In this document: piece after piece, positions 57,797 through 64,000 of the stretch
Position numbering within the stretch: the first letter of the stretch is position 1
Layout of the letters: each line of letters begins with the position of its first letter
Origin: Streptomyces sp. NBC_00224
GTDB taxonomy: Bacteria > Actinomycetota > Actinomycetes > Streptomycetales > Streptomycetaceae
Direction of reading: 5' to 3'
DNA: 64,000 nt
Assembly (NCBI RefSeq): GCF_041435195.1
Contig: NZ_CP108106.1
Span: forward strand, 8,135,001-8,199,000
Program-made: the position numbers and the translations under genes
The notes under the pieces: model-generated
What the model saw: only the letters and a program-made list of their open reading frames with translations
Told to the model about the DNA's origin: nothing
The model's database searches: none

Positions 57797-57876
57797 GTAA
57801 CTGTCGAATCGAGTAATGTCAGTCACGCACGCTAACCATCGAAGGAGTGACTGGTCAAGTGATGTTCGACAGTCAC
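57797..57876. promoter_or_regulatory. Inverted pair GTAACTGTCGAA ... TTCGACAGTCAC
   Basis: Two 12-bp elements at 57797-57808 and 57865-57876, in opposite orientation (11 of 12 bases complementary), bracket the divergent MFS/CGNR promoter region; the second lies within the first CGNR codons. Candidate looped operator for the CGNR protein. Confidence 0.35.
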
Positions 57877-58440
57877 GTCGCGGTGCTGCTGGACCAAGCC
57901 GTATCGCTCGTGAACACGTTGACCGACGGACAGGCGCGCGGTCGCCCCTACGCCGCGCCACGCGGCGCGGAGCTGGCGGACGCCATCGACGCCGCGATAC
58001 CGCGCACCGCGTCCTCGCTTCCGCGCGCCATCGACGCCGAACAGGCCGCATACCTGGCCAGGATGGCACGGCGTATGCGCGAGGTCTTCCAGGCCATGCA
58101 GGACGGCAGGACGGATGCCGCCGCCGAAGTCGTCAATGCCCTACTGCGCGACACCGGCGCCCGGCCTCGGCTGGACCGGAGCGGGGCCGATCCCTGGCAG
58201 ATGCACTTCCACGGCGCCAACGACTCGTTCGCGGCAGGCTGTAGCGCCAGCTGCGCCACCGCACTCGCCCTGGCGGTGGGCGGCGGTCTCGCGGGCCGGC
58301 TGGGCGTGTGCCGGGCCGAGCGCTGCGACCGCGTGTACGTCGACACGTCCCGTAACGCCGCCCGCCAGTTCTGCTCCACCGCCTGCCAGAACCGCACCAA
58401 AGCCGCGGCCTTCCGCGCCCGCAAAGACGCCGACGGCTGA
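57862..58440 (+). CDS. CGNR zinc-finger regulator (ABATE domain)
   Basis: 192 residues. The N-terminal ABATE-like region (FDSHVAVLLDQAVSLVNTLTDG) is a putative stress-sensing fold, and the C-terminal CGNR-type zinc finger has CRAERCDRVYVDTSRNAARQFCSTACQNRTKAAAFRAR, with four Cys for zinc and basic DNA-contact residues. AAGGAG is 16 nt before ATG 57862; GTG 57859 and GTG 57847 are also in frame. Probably regulates the divergent MFS gene. Confidence 0.87.
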   Translation: MFDSHVAVLLDQAVSLVNTLTDGQARGRPYAAPRGAELADAIDAAIPRTASSLPRAIDAEQAAYLARMARRMREVFQAMQDGRTDAAAEVVNALLRDTGARPRLDRSGADPWQMHFHGANDSFAAGCSASCATALALAVGGGLAGRLGVCRAERCDRVYVDTSRNAARQFCSTACQNRTKAAAFRARKDADG

Positions 58441-58448
58441 CGCCAACG

Positions 58449-58504
58449 CAAGATCCTCCAGGGGCTCCAGGGGCTCCAGGGGCTCCAGGGGCTCCAGGGT
58501 CTTG
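58449..58504. repeat. 9-bp tandem repeat (GGGGCTCCA x4) inside a hairpin
   Basis: Four exact GGGGCTCCA units (58461-58496) with partial copies at each end, in the gap between the CGNR and NmrA-type genes. Flanks CAAGATCCT (58449-58457) and AGGGTCTTG (58496-58504) are complementary at 8 of 9 positions, so the array forms the loop of a possible bidirectional terminator. Confidence 0.7.
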
Positions 58505-58531
58505 AATGACCAGCGACCTTGCCGGCCCTTG

Positions 58532-59407
58532 TCACCCCTCCAGCAGCGGGCGCAGATGGGCATGCGCCCAGCCACTGAGCGGCGTGGGCGTGGTGGTGAG
58601 CAGGTCGCGGGGCTGTTCGGGCACCAAGTCGCGCGATCCGGCGGTCATTCCGACCATGCCCTCCACCGCCGATGGCGGCAGCCCGGCCGCGCGCAGCGCG
58701 TCCCGCGTCGCGTCGTCGCTGACGTGGTTGAGCCGAACCGGGCGCCCGAGCGCCTCGGTGAGGATTTGTGCGACCTGACGGAAGGTGAGGTCCTCCGGCC
58801 CGTGTACGGCCTGCACCACCCGGCCCTGCCAGGCGTCGCTCAGCAGCCGGGCCGCGACCACGTCTCCGATGTCGCGCGGATCTGCCCAGGGCATCGGGTG
58901 GTCGGGGTCGAACGCTGTGGTCAGGACGCCTTGGGCGAGTCCTTCGAGGTCGAACAGCAGGTTGGTGAAGAAGTACGCGCACCGCAGATGCAGTACGTCC
59001 GCTCCGGTGACGTCGAGTTGTTCCTCGATCCCGGCCAGGGCGTCGATGTGCCCGACCCCGTGCCGCTTCTCCGCCCCGATACTGCTCAACAGCACCACCC
59101 GCCCCACATCACCGGCCCGGGCGGCCTCTGTCAACGGCGCCGCAGTCCGCAGCGAGGTCTCGATCGGATCTGCCGTCGTGTGGGGCGTGGGATCCACCCA
59201 TAGGACAGTCCCTGTCCCCGCCACCGAGTCGCGTACGAACTCGGCGTCCGTCAGGTCACCCCGGCGCACATCGACCCGCGCCCGGGTCGCGTCGTCCAGG
59301 CGGGCAGGGTCACGAACCAGAACGCGGGGACGGACGCCGGCCTGGAGCAGCAGCCGCACCACGCGCGATCCCACGTGTCCGGTCGGTGTAGTGACCACGA
59401 TGGTCAT
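58532..59407 (-). CDS. NmrA-like NAD(P)-binding protein
   Basis: 291 residues. The Rossmann motif VVTTPTGHVGSRVVRLLLQAG starts at residue 4, GDLTDAEFV and VVLLSSIGAEKRHG follow, and the SDR Tyr-x3-Lys is absent, so it is an atypical short-chain dehydrogenase of the NmrA/HSCARG type: an NADP-sensing regulator or quinone reductase. GGGAC is near the ATG. It converges with the CGNR gene across the 9-bp repeat. Confidence 0.88.
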   Translation of the reverse strand: MTIVVTTPTGHVGSRVVRLLLQAGVRPRVLVRDPARLDDATRARVDVRRGDLTDAEFVRDSVAGTGTVLWVDPTPHTTADPIETSLRTAAPLTEAARAGDVGRVVLLSSIGAEKRHGVGHIDALAGIEEQLDVTGADVLHLRCAYFFTNLLFDLEGLAQGVLTTAFDPDHPMPWADPRDIGDVVAARLLSDAWQGRVVQAVHGPEDLTFRQVAQILTEALGRPVRLNHVSDDATRDALRAAGLPPSAVEGMVGMTAGSRDLVPEQPRDLLTTTPTPLSGWAHAHLRPLLEG

Positions 59408-59494
59408 CGGGGCGTCCCTTTCGTGGACTCCACTGGCACATCGCACTCTAGGACCCCGCGTGTACGCAGTCGCCTCATCGAGTCAGCCAAAAAA

Positions 59495-59734
59495 GTGACC
59501 TGCACCGGCTTAGACGCTCTCCTCACCCGCGCCGCCGAGGCCGAGACCTGTGCCGACCCGAGCAGCGTGATGACGCTGTTGGCCGACACGGACGCGCCGG
59601 GCGGCGGATTCACCGCCTACCGCTCCACCTTCGCCAAGGCAGCCGTCGGTGCTCCCGCGCACCTCCACACCAAAGCCACGGAGCTCTACGTCGACAGCCC
59701 CGCCCGGCACGACGCACTCGCCGCGTCGTCGTGA
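59495..59734 (+). pseudogene. Cupin-domain protein gene with an internal deletion
   Basis: 79 residues remain. The start (GLDALLTRAAEAETCADPSSV, then GGGFTAYRSTFAKAAVGAPAHLHTKATEL) is the normal N-terminus of a Streptomyces cupin family of about 150-170 residues, including the first metal-site His pair (HLH). Right after ATEL it jumps to VDSPARHDALAASS, which resembles the family's C-terminal end, so the barrel centre is deleted in frame. GTG 59495 start; no good ribosome binding site. Probably non-functional. Confidence 0.65.
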
Positions 59735-59841
59735 GCCGGCAGGCACGCCACCCGGGTCGTTGCTGAGCCCCGTTGTCAGTGCCCCCGGTTAAGGTCCCCT
59801 TCAAGAGCCGCACATCATGGTCCTCAAGGGGTAGATGCGTC

Positions 59842-60294
59842 ATGAGCAGCACCGACAGCAGTGGGTACGAGGGGTTCACGGCCGAGGAGCGGGCCGCGAT
59901 GAAGGATCACGCCAAGGAGCTGAAGGCGGCGGGGCGTCGCAAGTCGCGCGCGGACAAGGCGGCGGAGGCGGAGCAGGACGTGCTCGCGAAGATCGCCGAG
60001 ATGCCGGACCCGGACCGGATCATGGCCGAGCGCGTCCACGCCGTCATCACCGCCAACGCCCCGGCGCTCGCGCCGAAGCTCTGGTACGGGATGCCCTCGT
60101 ACGCGCTGGACGGAAAGGTCGTCTGCTTCTTCCAGAGCGCGGAGAAGTTCAAGACGCGCTACGCCACCCTCGGCTTCAGCGACCAGGCCAAGCTCGACGA
60201 GAGCCCGATGTGGGCGTCCGCCTTCGCCCTGACCGAGGTGACGGCTGAGGTGGAGGCACGGATCGCCGCGCTCGTGAAGCAGGCGGTGAGCTGA
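59842..60294 (+). CDS. DUF1801-family (YdhG/iron-chaperone-like) protein
   Basis: 150 residues. A charged N-terminal helix ([38 protein letters not shown]) precedes the DUF1801 fold ([39 protein letters not shown]). Members are small cytoplasmic proteins of unclear role, similar to frataxin-like YdhG. No operon partner. Confidence 0.88.
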   Translation: MSSTDSSGYEGFTAEERAAMKDHAKELKAAGRRKSRADKAAEAEQDVLAKIAEMPDPDRIMAERVHAVITANAPALAPKLWYGMPSYALDGKVVCFFQSAEKFKTRYATLGFSDQAKLDESPMWASAFALTEVTAEVEARIAALVKQAVS

Positions 60295-60378
60295 TCGCCG
60301 CGACGATCCGGTCCATGGCGAGCCTCTACGGCTGAAGCCCGCCGGTCTCAGCCCGTCGGCCCATGGCCTCTGCGCCCG

Positions 60379-61137
60379 TTACCGCTGCACGACCAACAAG
60401 TCCACGACGTACGTCTCTTCGACCATGCCGTCCGGGAAGAGCGCGCCGAGCAGCGCGCGTTCCTCTGCCAGGAAGTCCTGGGTCCTGGCCTCGCCCAGAA
60501 CCAGAAACGCCGAGTGGCTGGTGATGTTCGCCAGGTGCGTGTCGAGTGGCACGGTCCGGCTCCAGCGCAGCAGGCGGCGGGTGTAGGGGAGGCCGGACAG
60601 ACCCGCGAGGCGGCCGGCCCGGATGTCGTCGGGGCGAGGGCGGTCCGCGGGGGCGACGCCGCACCAGTGCGCGACGCGCTCGTCCTGGGCCTCGGCCCAG
60701 GGAACACCGGCGGCACCGGTGTTCCACCACAGGGCGAGCGCGCCGTCGGGCCGCAGCACCCGGAGTGCCTCCGGCACGGAGCGGCTGGTGTCCGTCCAGT
60801 GCCAGGACTGGGCGTACGCGATCAGATCGCAGGAGCGGTCGGCGAGCGGCAGGGCGTTGCCGTCGCCCCGGACGATCGGCACTTCGGGCAGGGCGCGTTG
60901 GAACTCGGCGGCCATGCCGTCGCCCGGCTCCACGGCGATGACATCGGCGCCCCGCTCCCGCAGCAGCGTGGTGGCGATGCCCGTGCCCGCGCCGACATCC
61001 GCGACGCGGGCTCCCGCGAGCGGGCGCCCGGTGATCTCCTCGATGGTGCTGAAAAGGCTGGGCGGGTAGGAGGGGCGATTCGCGGCGTACTGGGCGGCGG
61101 CCGCGTTGAAGGAGAGGGCGCGGGAGGCAGAAGTCAT
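60379..61137 (-). CDS. Class I SAM-dependent methyltransferase
   Basis: 252 residues. SAM-binding motif I VADVGAGTGIATTLL at 45-59, acidic residue in VIAVEPGDGM, motif II/III CDLIAYAQSWHWTD and post-region LRPDGALALWWN fit the UbiE/Methyltransf_11 family. The substrate is a small molecule of unknown type. ATG 61137 follows a GGGAGG-poor region; upstream frame is not conserved. Stand-alone gene. Confidence 0.9.
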   Translation of the reverse strand: MTSASRALSFNAAAAQYAANRPSYPPSLFSTIEEITGRPLAGARVADVGAGTGIATTLLRERGADVIAVEPGDGMAAEFQRALPEVPIVRGDGNALPLADRSCDLIAYAQSWHWTDTSRSVPEALRVLRPDGALALWWNTGAAGVPWAEAQDERVAHWCGVAPADRPRPDDIRAGRLAGLSGLPYTRRLLRWSRTVPLDTHLANITSHSAFLVLGEARTQDFLAEERALLGALFPDGMVEETYVVDLLVVQR

Positions 61138-61516
61138 GCGTTCATCCTCTCCCGCACGGCCCCACGGCACCCCGCCCGGCCAGGATTTGCCCCTGCGGTG
61201 CCACGTCCGCCACGCGCAGCGCGACGCGGGCGTGAGCCCCGGCTCCGCGTCGGCACGGATGAGCGGCGGCACCCGGCGCGCGTCGGCCACGGTCGGGGAT
61301 TTGTTGGCTGAGGGGGTGCTGTTTAGCCGGGGGCAGCGGCTGTCACGCTCGTTTCAGCCCTTGTGGCTCCGGCGAAGCGGCTTTCTCCTGGCCCGGTCGC
61401 CGGTGCGGTGAACGCGGAGGTCCCCCGTCTCGGCGTCCACCGCGGGTGTCTGCCCGCCCATCGGGCGGCGGGCAGACACCCCCTCCGCGTAGCGCGTATC
61501 GAGGCGATGCCGCTGC
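61138..61516. other. 379-bp gap without a recognised gene
   Basis: Apart from the terminator at 61444-61481, no gene or clear regulatory site was seen. It holds the methyltransferase promoter region. Confidence 0.5.
61444..61481. terminator. Hairpin terminator of the SRPBCC gene
   Basis: Perfect 15-bp arms (GGGTGTCTGCCCGCC and its complement) with an 8-nt loop, 36 bp past the SRPBCC stop codon on the minus strand. Confidence 0.8.
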
Positions 61517-61981
61517 TCACGCCCGCTCTGGCCGGGGCAGTTGGGTCAACGCCGCGTCGGCGGTGTCGAGGATGTTGCGGAAGGTGCGAGTGATGATCGG
61601 CCGTGCGAGGTGTCGGGTCAGGAAGGCACCGACGAGCGGGACGGGGATCTCGGCGCGGGTGGTCCAGCGCACCAGGGTGCCGCCGTCGACCTCGCTGAGC
61701 TCCACACGGCCCAGTTCGTGCCGCGACGGCGGCAGGCTGCGCTCGACGACGTACTCGGTGGCGTACGGCGGGTCGTAGCGCGTGATGCGCTCCCGGAACC
61801 AGCCGATCAGCCAGAGGTGACTGCGCACCGCGCCGACGCCGTAAGGCGCGCCCTTGCCGTGGACGGCCAGACGGCAGCGCAGCACGAGGGGGGAAGCGGT
61901 GTAGTTGGTGGTCGTGGTGAGCCAGGCGAACACCTCGTCGATCGGCGCGTCGATGACGCGTTCAACGGTCATGGTTTCCAC
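61517..61981 (-). CDS. SRPBCC-family (polyketide cyclase/START-like) protein
   Basis: 154 residues. Helix-grip fold: TVERVIDAPIDEVFAWLTTTTNY at the start, ELSEVDGGTLVRWTTRAEIPVP in the middle and the long C-terminal helix ARPIITRTFRNILDTADAAL. Binds hydrophobic ligands; role unknown. GTG 61981 chosen because GAGGAGG stands about 10 nt upstream; ATG 61972 is three codons in. Confidence 0.87.
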   Translation of the reverse strand: METMTVERVIDAPIDEVFAWLTTTTNYTASPLVLRCRLAVHGKGAPYGVGAVRSHLWLIGWFRERITRYDPPYATEYVVERSLPPSRHELGRVELSEVDGGTLVRWTTRAEIPVPLVGAFLTRHLARPIITRTFRNILDTADAALTQLPRPERA

Positions 61982-62215
61982 GGCTGGTGACCTCCTCTGG
62001 TCAGCGGGTGCGCCGCGTCGGCGCTGTGCGGCTTGTCCGGGACGTCCATGGGGACAACCCGCACAGGTGAACCGTGACAGTTCGCCACTGTGATCCACTT
62101 CACGCCCGCGTGGTGGTTCCAGCATGACCTGACTGCCGGGCGGGGGTCGGTGGCGGCCGGCCGGCGCGGGGCCCGCGGGTTGGCCTTCGGCCACTGCGGA
62201 GGGCAGGGTGAGGGA

Positions 62216-62743
62216 ATGACGTGGAGAGCACCGCAGGTGGAACGTACGACGCAGTTGGGTGGCCTGGGCGTCGAGCCCGAGCGGCGGATGCTGGAGGGCT
62301 GGCTGAACTGGCACCGGGAAACACTGCTGGCCAAATGCGCCGGGCTGGAGCCGGGCGAGTTGGCGCGGGCGACCGTCGAGCCGTCGAACCTCACCCTTCT
62401 CGGTCTGGTGAGGCACATGGCGGAGGTGGAGCGCTGGTGGTTTCGGCGGAGCTTCGCGGGCGAGGAGATCGGCGGGGTGTTCACCGGTTCGGCGGACGGT
62501 GACGAGGGACTCGTCGGTGTCGATCCGGCCGGCGCCGAGCGGGACTTCGCCCTGTTCCGGGCTGAGGTACGAGCGTGCGACGCGGCGGTCGCGGGACACG
62601 GTCTCGACGAGACGTTCGTGTCCACGGGGGGCAAGCCGCTCAGTTTGCGGTGGGTCCATGTGCTGCTGATCCAGGAGTACGCCCGGCACAACGGCCACGC
62701 CGACTTCCTGCGGGAGCGGACCGACGGGGCAACAGGTGACTGA
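62216..62743 (+). CDS. DinB-family (DUF664) metal-binding protein
   Basis: 175 residues. Four-helix bundle typical of DinB/YfiT: ERRMLEGWLNWHRETLLAKCAGL, LGLVRHMAEVERWWFRR (first His) and LLIQEYARHNGHADFLRE (two further His), giving the three-His metal site. Such proteins are thiol-dependent S-transferases or hydrolases, often for mycothiol. GGGTGAGGG is just before the ATG. Not evidently linked to the lanthipeptide genes that follow. Confidence 0.87.
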   Translation: MTWRAPQVERTTQLGGLGVEPERRMLEGWLNWHRETLLAKCAGLEPGELARATVEPSNLTLLGLVRHMAEVERWWFRRSFAGEEIGGVFTGSADGDEGLVGVDPAGAERDFALFRAEVRACDAAVAGHGLDETFVSTGGKPLSLRWVHVLLIQEYARHNGHADFLRERTDGATGD

Positions 62744-63025
62744 CGTACACGATCCCGGGTCGCCTGCCATCGCGGAGCCCGGTCCGAACGTCAAGGCGCA
62801 ATGCAGCCACGCGACTGGATCAAGTTGCGGCCGATAAACCCTTCTTGAGGCACGTGGGGCAGCCCCCTCGCTCGGCGTGGTGCCGTAGACCGTCGCCCCA
62901 CGCAGCTCGATACCGCGCACGAACACCCCAGGACTGTGGCTGGATTAGTCGTCTGACAGGTGTTCGGATCCGGCAATACTCGGGACTGGGCAATCCGTCC
63001 CAATTCCTATGTCCGGAGGCCGCAG
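62744..63025. promoter_or_regulatory. Leader region of the lanthipeptide precursor gene
   Basis: 282 bp with no convincing gene on either strand. CTGACA (62953-62958) and CAATAC (62974-62979), 15 bp apart, are a weak promoter candidate; GGAGG lies 6 nt before the precursor ATG. Its GC is lower than that of the surrounding genes. Confidence 0.35.
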
Positions 63026-63226
63026 ATGCCCCAGACCAGTGTTCCCGCAACCGCCGTGCTCAACGCCTGGCTGTCGGGCGCCGAGAGTGCGTACGGTCAG
63101 TCCAACCCCGCCGGGCCGCTCTACGTCGGCGGCGCCGCTGCCGAGGCCGCGCTCACGGACCCGAGCGACGCCCTCTACGGCTTCTGCTCCAGCCCCAGCG
63201 GGTCGCGCGGCAGCTGGTGTTGCTGA
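63026..63226 (+). CDS. lanA: Class II lanthipeptide precursor peptide (LanA)
   Basis: 66 residues. The leader (1-36, MPQTSVPATAVLNAWLSGAE...) ends near GPLYVGG, a double-Gly-type site, or later near DALYG; the C-terminal part SDALYGFCSSPSGSRGSWCC has three Cys (54, 65, 66) and a run of Ser (47, 55, 56, 58, 60, 63) that could give up to three (methyl)lanthionine rings. The GGAGG site 6 nt upstream is strong. The gene for a LanM-type synthetase starts 236 bp downstream, which supports the assignment. The exact cleavage point and the ring pattern cannot be read from sequence. I do not recognise the core from known lantibiotics. Confidence 0.75.
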   Translation: MPQTSVPATAVLNAWLSGAESAYGQSNPAGPLYVGGAAAEAALTDPSDALYGFCSSPSGSRGSWCC

Positions 63227-63320
63227 TCACCGACGGCTGTTGACCGTCCTGCGGAGTGCGCCTGTCGGGGGCACCGCCGCTGAGTGACGTTCGCAGACAG
63301 GAGAGTACGGACACACGAGT

Positions 63321-63383
63321 GGGGAACCGCTCACCAGGCCACGGCGCGCGTGCCGCGTCCGGAGGCTGGTCGCGCGGTTCCCC
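63321..63383 (+). promoter_or_regulatory. Long hairpin between precursor and LanM genes
   Basis: GGGGAACCGC (63321-63330) pairs perfectly with GCGGTTCCCC (63374-63383), and the inner ACCAG / CTGGT extends the stem. Such partial terminators commonly set a high precursor-to-enzyme ratio in lanthipeptide operons; that role is inferred. Confidence 0.55.
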
Positions 63384-63461
63384 ACGCCCTGTGCAGGCAC
63401 CCAGCACCCTGTGGAGCGCCTCGATGGCGCCAACGTGCGACGGATTGGGGAGGGGCGGACC

Positions 63462-64000
63462 GTGGACGGATCGGCGCCGGACAACAGGGACGAGGCGGAG
63501 TGGTTCGACCGCCCGGTACGTAACATCGCCCGCCCATGGCGGGAGGAGCTGGCCCGGCGGCTGGGCGCCGTGGACGCGCTGGAGAGCGCGGAGCGGGACG
63601 CGGTGCTGGACGCCGGGCACACCGCCCTGATCAGGTCCTTGCACGCGAAGCTGTCCCGTCTGTTCTTGATCGAACTGCACGCACTGCGCATGGCGGAAGG
63701 CGCTGGGCGGCCCGGCGCCGCTGCCGGGGCCGGGCGGGCCGGGCCCGACACCGCGACGTGGGCCGCGTTCATCGAACAGGCCGATGACGAGGGCTATCTC
63801 GACCGGCTGGCCGACCGGTACCCGACCCTCGGGCGGCGGATCGCGTCGGTGGCACGGCTGTCGGTGGCGGCCACGGCCGGTTTCGCCGCACGGCTCGCCT
63901 CGGACCGCGAACTGCTGCGGCCGCTGCTGGGAGCACCCGCGGGGGAGCTACGGGCCGTCGCGTTCGGGGCGGGCGACAGCCACCGCGGCGGTCTGACGGT
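63462..64000 (+). CDS. lanM: Class II lanthipeptide synthetase LanM, N-terminal part (cut by window end)
   Basis: 179 residues of a protein expected to be near 1000. The dehydratase-domain start is visible: a helical N-terminus (WREELARRLGAVDALESAERDAVLDAGHTALIRSL), SRLFLIELHALRMAEG, TWAAFIEQADDEGYLDRLADRYPTLGRRI and the LanM signature GAGDSHRGGLTV. LanM phosphorylates and dehydrates Ser/Thr in the precursor and then closes the rings with its cyclase domain, which is off the window. GGGGAGGGG stands 6 nt before GTG 63462; GTG 63435 and 63411 are in frame but have no such site. Confidence 0.88.
   Translation, partial: MDGSAPDNRDEAEWFDRPVRNIARPWREELARRLGAVDALESAERDAVLDAGHTALIRSLHAKLSRLFLIELHALRMAEGAGRPGAAAGAGRAGPDTATWAAFIEQADDEGYLDRLADRYPTLGRRIASVARLSVAATAGFAARLASDRELLRPLLGAPAGELRAVAFGAGDSHRGGLT

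Noticed and set aside
58461..58496. CRISPR-like repeat array
   Set aside because: The units are 9 bp and contiguous with no spacers and no cas genes; it is a simple tandem repeat.
62791..63003. Small minus-strand Cys-containing frame upstream of the lanthipeptide precursor
   Set aside because: Considered as a second peptide or transposase remnant, but there is no ribosome binding site and no recognisable family, and two other frames are equally open.

Overview
The window is chromosomal DNA from a Streptomyces or a very close actinomycete. GC is very high, GTG starts and GGAGG-type ribosome binding sites are common, and the gene families are typical: MMPL exporter with a NarL-type two-component system, tandem universal stress protein, DyP peroxidase, SdrD/SpaA surface protein, CGNR and GlxA regulators, LanM. 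No rRNA, tRNA, CRISPR array, intact insertion sequence or phage block was recognised. Coding density is high and most genes are 1 to 3 gene units.

Layout. 1-11 kb: a partial PLP dehydratase with a divergent TetR regulator, a secreted tripeptidyl-aminopeptidase-like hydrolase, an MMPL exporter divergent from a histidine kinase/response regulator pair, a chloramphenicol phosphotransferase, a GlxA regulator plus isochorismatase, and an orphan Rieske oxygenase. 11-18.5 kb: a hypoxia/dormancy-type island: GAF kinase and response regulator (convergent), cyclic-nucleotide-binding protein, CBS-BON protein, phosphoketolase and universal stress protein, with repeated GGGCCG-AA-CGGCCC boxes in its intergenic regions. 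18.6-25.8 kb: envelope and secreted proteins (DyP peroxidase, beta-helix lipoprotein, L,D-transpeptidase, large SpaA/SdrD protein).

25.9-42.5 kb is the most coherent system. Two secreted M6-like zinc proteases flank a five-gene oligopeptide ABC transporter, a three-part D-hydroxyproline dehydrogenase, a DHDPS-family deaminase, a semialdehyde dehydrogenase and a cytoplasmic prolyl-aminopeptidase-like hydrolase. Together they read as a pathway that takes collagen-like protein outside the cell to 2-oxoglutarate inside it. A palindrome, ATGTGA-N4-TCACAT, recurs before these units and sits on the -10 regions of the ABC operon and of the oxidase gene; a related site precedes the distant tripeptidyl-peptidase-like gene at 2.7 kb. 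The usual first enzyme, hydroxyproline 2-epimerase, and an obvious GntR-type repressor are not in the window.

42.5-61.9 kb: a Gmad2-LysM protein beside a 1357-residue TPR-CHAT protease, a PQQ-repeat protein, a MerR/aldolase module, YceI, a second kinase/regulator pair next to a fused ABC-transporter remnant, a TetR-VOC pair divergent from a nucleoside-sugar-type epimerase, MFS, CGNR, NmrA-type, methyltransferase and SRPBCC genes, and a deletion scar of a cupin gene. 62.2-64 kb: a DinB protein and then the start of a class II lanthipeptide cluster, with a 66-residue precursor ending in a Cys/Ser-rich core, a hairpin, and the N-terminal part of LanM cut by the window end.
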